The notes beneath the pieces are model-generated. The model was not told the origin of the DNA and searched no databases. It worked only from the letters and a program-made list of their open reading frames with translations. 9,646 nucleotides of DNA from NCBI GenBank assembly GCA_949286815.1, contig CASEEB010000116.1:1-9646 (forward strand). The letters are read 5' to 3'. Below, one piece after another: positions 5,520 through 9,646 of the stretch. Each line of letters starts with the position of its first letter. Within the stretch, counting starts at the first letter, position 1. Both the position numbers and the translations under genes were made by a program. The DNA comes from an uncultured Eubacteriales bacterium (lineage in GTDB: Bacteria > Bacillota > Clostridia > Oscillospirales > CAG-272).

Positions 5520-8500
5520 ATGAATATATTGACTGACAGTATACGGTTTGACAGCGAATACGGTCAGCTGTTTGAGACCGTAAAAAAGAATTTCAAAGAC
5601 AAACCGCTTCCGGTTCTTGCCGGAGGACTGTGCGACGGCGCGGCGGACGCGCTGTGTATCTCGATGACCGAGGATACAGGACCGCTGCGCAAAAAAGCAC
5701 CGGTTCTCATTGTTTGCCCGGAAGAAAAAGAATGTCTGAGAATAAAACAGACGTTTGAGCGTTTCGGAAAAAAGTGCGCTTTTTATATAGCGAGGGACCT
5801 GACTTTCCATAATATTACCGCCTCCCATGAGTATGAGCATGAGAGGCTAAAGGTTTTGTCGGGGATTCTTGACGAGGCTTTTGATGTTGTGGTTACCACT
5901 CCGGACACATCGCTGGGCTTCACGATGCCGCCCGAAACGCTTATAGATAACAGCATTATAATTGACACGGATACCAGATGCGAACCGTCCGAGCTGGCGA
6001 AAAGACTTGTCGACGCGGGATATTCGAGAGTGGATATGGTCGAGGGCGCGGGACAGTTCGCACAAAGAGGCGGAATAGTTGACATATATCCGCCGTTCTG
6101 CGGGCTTGACGGGGAACAAAACACGGTATTGCAGGATGGCTATGCCGTAAGAATTGAATTTTTTGACGACGAGATAGACCGCATGGGAGTGTTTGACGTC
6201 GATACGCAGAGGCTGGTAAGCAATGTAAAATCGTTGAAAATTGCCCCGGCAAGAGAATTGCTTGTCAATAAAGACACAAGAAAAATGCTTTCCGACGCGG
6301 TAAACTCTCAGTATAAGGTATGCAGAGACGAGAATATAAAAAAACAGCTTTTGTCTGAGCTTGCCTCAATTAACAGCGAGACCTCGGAAATAAATTTTAT
6401 TGACAAGTACATTTCGTTGATATATGAAAAACATGCCACATTGCTTGATTATTTTGACCGACGCACTCTTGTAATTATCCGTTCAAGCGCCGCGGTGAGG
6501 GACAGGCTTAAAGCCGGAAAATGGTATGACGACAGGAATATCCAGGAGCTTGTCGAAAGCGGTACAATCTCTCCAAAATACGCGGTTTTCAGCGAACGCC
6601 CCGCGTATTTTCAGCTTTTCTGTTCAAAAAACGTAACGGTGCATGTCGATTCGCTGGGGTATGGAGTGACGGATATGCGCCTTTCCGGGCTTTTCGGTTT
6701 CCGCACCAGACAGCCGATAAGTTACGCGGATAATTTTTCTCTGCTGTGTGAGGATATAACAAATTATTTTCACGGCGGATATAAGGTAGTGGTCATGGCG
6801 GAAAACGAAACCGCCGCGAAAAATCTGCATGACCTTTTGACCGACGCGGATATAGTTTCGGTCGCGGAAAGCAGAGACGGCAGTTTTTCCGTTTCATCGC
6901 TTTCTTTGAACACGGTTTATATCAAATGGAAGGAGTATATAAACGGTTATGAGCTGATTTCCGCAAAAACGGCAATCCTTTCCACAAATACCGACGCGAA
7001 AGTGGGTTCGCTGAATTTCTCTTCAAAGGCGAAAAAGGCCAAAAAGAAGAAAAAAAATACCGAGTCGATTCTTTCGTACGCGGAGCTTGAAGTCGGAGAC
7101 ATCGTCGTGCATGAAACTTACGGTATAGGACGATATCTCGGAATCGAAAAACTGACTATAGACGGGGTCAGCCGCGACTATATCAGTATTCAGTACGCGG
7201 GAAACGACAAACTGTGTATGCCTGTCGAAAAACTTGACCTTGTCTCAAAGTATATCGGAGCTCACGCGGACGACGGTCTTGTGAAGCTGTCAAAAATGGG
7301 CGGGGACGGTTGGAATAAGACCAAGACACGTGTTAAGGGCGCGGTAAAGGAAATGGCTAAGGAGCTTATCCAGCTTTATGCCGAAAGACTTAAGAAGCCG
7401 GGGTTCGCGTTTGAGCCGGACAATGACATGCAGAGGAATTTTGAGGAGGCTTTTGACTATGAGGAGACTCAGTGCCAGCTTGACGCGGTGGAAGATATAA
7501 AGCAGGACATGATGAGCACCGTGCCGATGGACAGATTGCTTTGCGGAGACGTCGGATACGGAAAAACCGAAGTCGCGTTTCGTGCCGCGTATAAAGCCAT
7601 ACTCAGCGGAAAGCAGGTGGCGATACTTGTGCCTACGACAATTCTTGCCTTGCAGCATTACCAGACCGCGGTCAGCCGCATGAGGAGCTTTGCGGTCAAC
7701 GTCGATATGATTTCCCGTTTCCGCACCGCGAAACAGCAGACACAGACCATTCACCGCCTCGCCCGGGGTGATATAGACCTGATAATCGGGACTCACAGGC
7801 TTCTGGGTAAAGACATAAAATTTCACGACCTTGGTCTTTTGATCGTGGATGAGGAGCAGCGTTTCGGAGTCGCGCAGAAAGAAAAGCTCAAACAACTGTA
7901 CGGAAATATAGATATTCTCACCCTGACCGCGACGCCTATTCCGAGGACGCTGAATATGGCAATGGGAGGAATACGAGATATTTCCTTGCTTGACGAGGCG
8001 CCCGGAGACAGAATGCCTGTCCAGACATACGTGCTTGAGCATGACGAGCTGATAATATACGAGGCTATACGCAAAGAGCTCAGACGGGGCGGTCAGGTTT
8101 TTTATCTTCATAATTTCGTCGAGAGCATCAACACCGTCGCCGCGAAGCTTTCCTCGGCTATACCGGACGCGAGAATAACCGTGGCGCACGGAAAAATGGA
8201 AAAAGATGAGCTTGAGGACATCTGGGCAAAAATGCTGACCGGCGAGATCGATGTGCTTGTCTGTACGACAATAATAGAAACCGGGGTGGATATCCCGAAT
8301 GCGAATACTCTGATTGTCGAGCGGGCGGACAGACTCGGACTTTCCCAGCTGCATCAGCTCAGAGGACGTGTGGGCAGATCCTCACGCCGGGCATATGCGT
8401 ATTTTACTTATCCCAAGGATAAATCGCTTTCGGAAATCGCTCAGAAGAGGATTGAGGCTATAAGGGAATACGCCGAATTCGGCGCGGGATTCAGGATCGC

Positions 8501-9113
8501 GCTTCGTGATATGGAGATCAGAGGCGCCGGAAACCTTCTGGGAACCGAGCAGCACGGTCATCTTGAGGCTATCGGGTATGACATGTATATTAAACTTTTA
8601 AACGAGGCTGTGCTTGAAGAAAAAGGCGTCGCGCCCAAGGAAAAGAAGGACTGCGTGGTGAGTCTTTCGTATGACGCTTATATCCCCGACACATATGTGC
8701 GTTATCCCGCCCAGAGAATGGCTCTTTACAAGCGTATAGCCATGATAGTTACGCAGTATGACATGGATGATATAGCGGACGAACTTATCGACCGTTTCGG
8801 CGAGATGCCCGCTTCGGTGGAAAATCTGCTGAGAATCGCGCTGATACGCGCTCTGGCCATCGAGTGCGGGATCAGGCAGGTGACGCAGTCCGGCAGGGAG
8901 GTGCGCATGTATCCCGAAAACTTTGACATTGATATGTGGACATATATGTCGGAGATAACGGACGGCAGACTGCGCGTGGTTATGGGGGCGTCCGGCGACA
9001 CTTATGTCGTATTGCGCCTCAAGACGGGAGAGAATGCTTTATCCTCAATTAATAAAATGTTTGAAAAATATATTGAAACAGTACAAAGAAAAGCGTTGAA
9101 TAAAGAGAAATAA
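5520..9113 (+). CDS. mfd: Transcription-repair coupling factor
   Basis: Mfd is a cytosolic DNA translocase that displaces RNA polymerase stalled at DNA lesions and recruits UvrA for nucleotide excision repair. The 1197 residues are the usual length. The N-terminal UvrB-like module includes RGGIVDIYPP at 183-192. A lysine-rich linker near 505-515 leads to the RNA polymerase interaction domain (about 520-590, VGDIVVHETYGIGRYLGIEK). The superfamily 2 motor follows: Walker A GDVGYGKT at 676-683 (Lys682), DEEQ box at 777-780, TATP at 803-806 and motif VI QLRGRVGR at 946-953. The C-terminal autoinhibitory TRCF domain lies at about 1040-1150 (RYPAQRMALYKRIA from 1061). AAGG at 5506-5509 is a weak Shine-Dalgarno 10 nt before the ATG. 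The 87-bp gap after pth has no terminator, so the two genes are probably co-transcribed. The linker is encoded partly by a run of eight A (7050-7057). Confidence 0.98.
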   Translation: MNILTDSIRFDSEYGQLFETVKKNFKDKPLPVLAGGLCDGAADALCISMTEDTGPLRKKAPVLIVCPEEKECLRIKQTFERFGKKCAFYIARDLTFHNITASHEYEHERLKVLSGILDEAFDVVVTTPDTSLGFTMPPETLIDNSIIIDTDTRCEPSELAKRLVDAGYSRVDMVEGAGQFAQRGGIVDIYPPFCGLDGEQNTVLQDGYAVRIEFFDDEIDRMGVFDVDTQRLVSNVKSLKIAPARELLVNKDTRKMLSDAVNSQYKVCRDENIKKQLLSELASINSETSEINFIDKYISLIYEKHATLLDYFDRRTLVIIRSSAAVRDRLKAGKWYDDRNIQELVESGTISPKYAVFSERPAYFQLFCSKNVTVHVDSLGYGVTDMRLSGLFGFRTRQPISYADNFSLLCEDITNYFHGGYKVVVMAENETAAKNLHDLLTDADIVSVAESRDGSFSVSSLSLNTVYIKWKEYINGYELISAKTAILSTNTDAKVGSLNFSSKAKKAKKKKKNTESILSYAELEVGDIVVHETYGIGRYLGIEKLTIDGVSRDYISIQYAGNDKLCMPVEKLDLVSKYIGAHADDGLVKLSKMGGDGWNKTKTRVKGAVKEMAKELIQLYAERLKKPGFAFEPDNDMQRNFEEAFDYEETQCQLDAVEDIKQDMMSTVPMDRLLCGDVGYGKTEVAFRAAYKAILSGKQVAILVPTTILALQHYQTAVSRMRSFAVNVDMISRFRTAKQQTQTIHRLARGDIDLIIGTHRLLGKDIKFHDLGLLIVDEEQRFGVAQKEKLKQLYGNIDILTLTATPIPRTLNMAMGGIRDISLLDEAPGDRMPVQTYVLEHDELIIYEAIRKELRRGGQVFYLHNFVESINTVAAKLSSAIPDARITVAHGKMEKDELEDIWAKMLTGEIDVLVCTTIIETGVDIPNANTLIVERADRLGLSQLHQLRGRVGRSSRRAYAYFTYPKDKSLSEIAQKRIEAIREYAEFGAGFRIALRDMEIRGAGNLLGTEQHGHLEAIGYDMYIKLLNEAVLEEKGVAPKEKKDCVVSLSYDAYIPDTYVRYPAQRMALYKRIAMIVTQYDMDDIADELIDRFGEMPASVENLLRIALIRALAIECGIRQVTQSGREVRMYPENFDIDMWTYMSEITDGRLRVVMGASGDTYVVLRLKTGENALSSINKMFEKYIETVQRKALNKEK

Positions 9114-9124
9114 TGTTGTATACT
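9096..9124 (+). promoter_or_regulatory. Probable sigmaA promoter for the downstream lipoprotein gene, overlapping the mfd 3' end
   Basis: TTGAAT (9096-9101, 4 of 6 to consensus) and TATACT (9119-9124, 5 of 6) are separated by exactly 17 bp. The -35 box lies inside the last codons of mfd. The start would be near 9131, giving a leader of about 107 nt. Read-through from mfd is also likely, since no terminator is seen between the genes. Confidence 0.45.
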
Positions 9125-9195
9125 AATTATATGCTTTATTTTTTGCCGTAGTGCCGGCAGAGACCCCTTCAGCGTTGTCCGCTTGGGAATTTTGC

Positions 9196-9219
9196 CCGCG
9201 TTCCGCAGGGAAGCCGCGG
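9196..9219 (+). promoter_or_regulatory. GC-rich hairpin next to the ribosome binding site of the lipoprotein gene
   Basis: CCGCG-TTCC (9196-9204) pairs with GGAA (9209-9212) and CGCGG (9215-9219), giving nine pairs around a GCAG loop with a 2-nt bulge. The stem ends two bases before the purine-rich GAAAGGAAA (9221-9229). No U-run follows, so it is not an intrinsic terminator. It could tune ribosome access or protect the mRNA 5' part after processing from mfd. Confidence 0.4.
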
Positions 9220-9237
9220 TGAAAGGAAATTAAAATT

Positions 9238-9646
9238 ATGAATGGAAAAAGCAAAAAAATCAAAATACTTTGCCTTGTTCTTACGGTCGTCCTCACGGCA
9301 ATGCTTTGCGTATCATGCTCCGGGAGAAGCAATAAAACGCTGCTCAATATAGAGGACAAACAGCTTACGCTGAGCACCTATGAGTTTTTGCTGACGCGCA
9401 TGAAGGGCACGCTTGAACTCTATGGGTATGATGTGTTTAAGGAGTCGTTCTGGAATACGATTATTTCCTCCGACGGCATGACATATGATGAATATTTCAA
9501 GACATCGGTGCTTGAACAGGCTTATAATTATGTGGTGGCGGAGTATCTTTTTGAGCTTGAAGGTCTGTCGCTGACCGACGAGGAAACAGAAGTCGTTGAA
9601 AAGCTTATGCAGGCGCTTGAGGACAAGGCGGGGTCAAAAAACAATC
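9238..9646 (+). CDS. Secreted lipoprotein, probable PrsA/SurA-type foldase (partial, C-terminus outside window)
   Basis: The reading frame opens at ATG 9238 and runs to the window edge (136 codons, no stop). Residues 1-27 form a signal peptide: a Lys-rich n-region, a hydrophobic core ILCLVLTVVLTAMLC and a cysteine at 27 after V-S, which fits a lipobox loosely since position -3 is Cys. The mature part would be anchored to the outer face of the membrane. The visible part (about 33-136) is helical and resembles the N-terminal chaperone domain of SurA/PrsA proteins, with STYEFLLTRMK, a YDEYFK segment and VLEQAYNYVVAEYL. The isomerase domain, if present, is beyond the window. A foldase gene directly after mfd is a common arrangement in Clostridia, which supports the call. 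The Shine-Dalgarno is GGA at 9225-9227. The family is inferred from pattern and context; an unrelated lipoprotein is possible. Confidence 0.7.
   Translation, partial: MNGKSKKIKILCLVLTVVLTAMLCVSCSGRSNKTLLNIEDKQLTLSTYEFLLTRMKGTLELYGYDVFKESFWNTIISSDGMTYDEYFKTSVLEQAYNYVVAEYLFELEGLSLTDEETEVVEKLMQALEDKAGSKNN

Noticed and set aside
7290..8354. 354-codon minus-strand open frame inside mfd
   Set aside because: It lies wholly antisense to the conserved motor domain of mfd, has no ribosome binding site and no recognisable domain; it reflects the codon use of the real gene.
9149..9164. TGCCG/CGGCA hairpin as an mfd terminator
   Set aside because: The stem is only 5 bp and its T-run lies before the stem, not after it on the plus strand.
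9123..9377. Minus-strand frame over the start of the lipoprotein gene
   Set aside because: The plus-strand frame has a signal peptide, Shine-Dalgarno and family-like sequence; the antisense frame has none.
1..9646. CRISPR array, tRNA genes, toxin-antitoxin pair or defence island
   Set aside because: No regularly spaced repeats, no cloverleaf-like sequence and no paired small genes were found on either strand by reading.

Overview
The window reads as chromosomal DNA of a low-to-moderate GC member of the Bacillota, most likely class Clostridia. Three things point there: a clostridial-type pyruvate phosphate dikinase whose catalytic His and Arg fall at the same residue numbers as in the Clostridium symbiosum enzyme, the gene order pth - mfd - lipoprotein foldase-like gene typical of Firmicutes, and strong purine-rich ribosome binding sites with sigmaA-type promoters. 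No genus can be named from the sequence alone.

Region 1 (1 to about 1480) looks like accessory DNA. It opens with what appears to be the outer end of an IS256-family insertion sequence: promoter, Shine-Dalgarno and first eight codons of a transposase running off the left edge on the minus strand. Next is a 359-residue XRE-type helix-turn-helix regulator (minus strand) with an alpha-helical, TPR-like C-terminal part. A perfect 14-bp palindrome sits just downstream of its -10 box, where an autorepression operator would be expected. A short intergenic stretch behind its promoter may hold a 22-codon remnant of an unrelated gene.

Region 2 (about 1480 to 4560, minus strand) is ppdK, intact, starting at 4316 and not at the most upstream ATG. 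It has an extended -10 promoter, an untranslated leader of about 225 nt and a strong terminator at 1482-1520. Between its stop codon and the terminator lies a 50-codon coding-like stretch in another frame, probably the tail of a decayed gene.

Region 3 (about 4650 to 9646, plus strand) is a core housekeeping cluster that begins at a near-perfect sigmaA promoter (TTGACA-17-TATAAT). It holds pth (peptidyl-tRNA hydrolase, rescue of stalled peptidyl-tRNA), mfd (transcription-repair coupling factor, rescue of stalled RNA polymerase) and the start of a secreted lipoprotein that resembles PrsA/SurA-type foldases. The last gene is cut by the window edge and has its own probable promoter and a hairpin next to its ribosome binding site.

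I found no CRISPR array, tRNA, rRNA, phage module or defence system. The less ordinary points are the decayed-gene tail behind ppdK, the XRE operator, the structured leaders, and unusual features in Pth (an N-terminal extension and a non-consensus residue at a position normally occupied by Asn).
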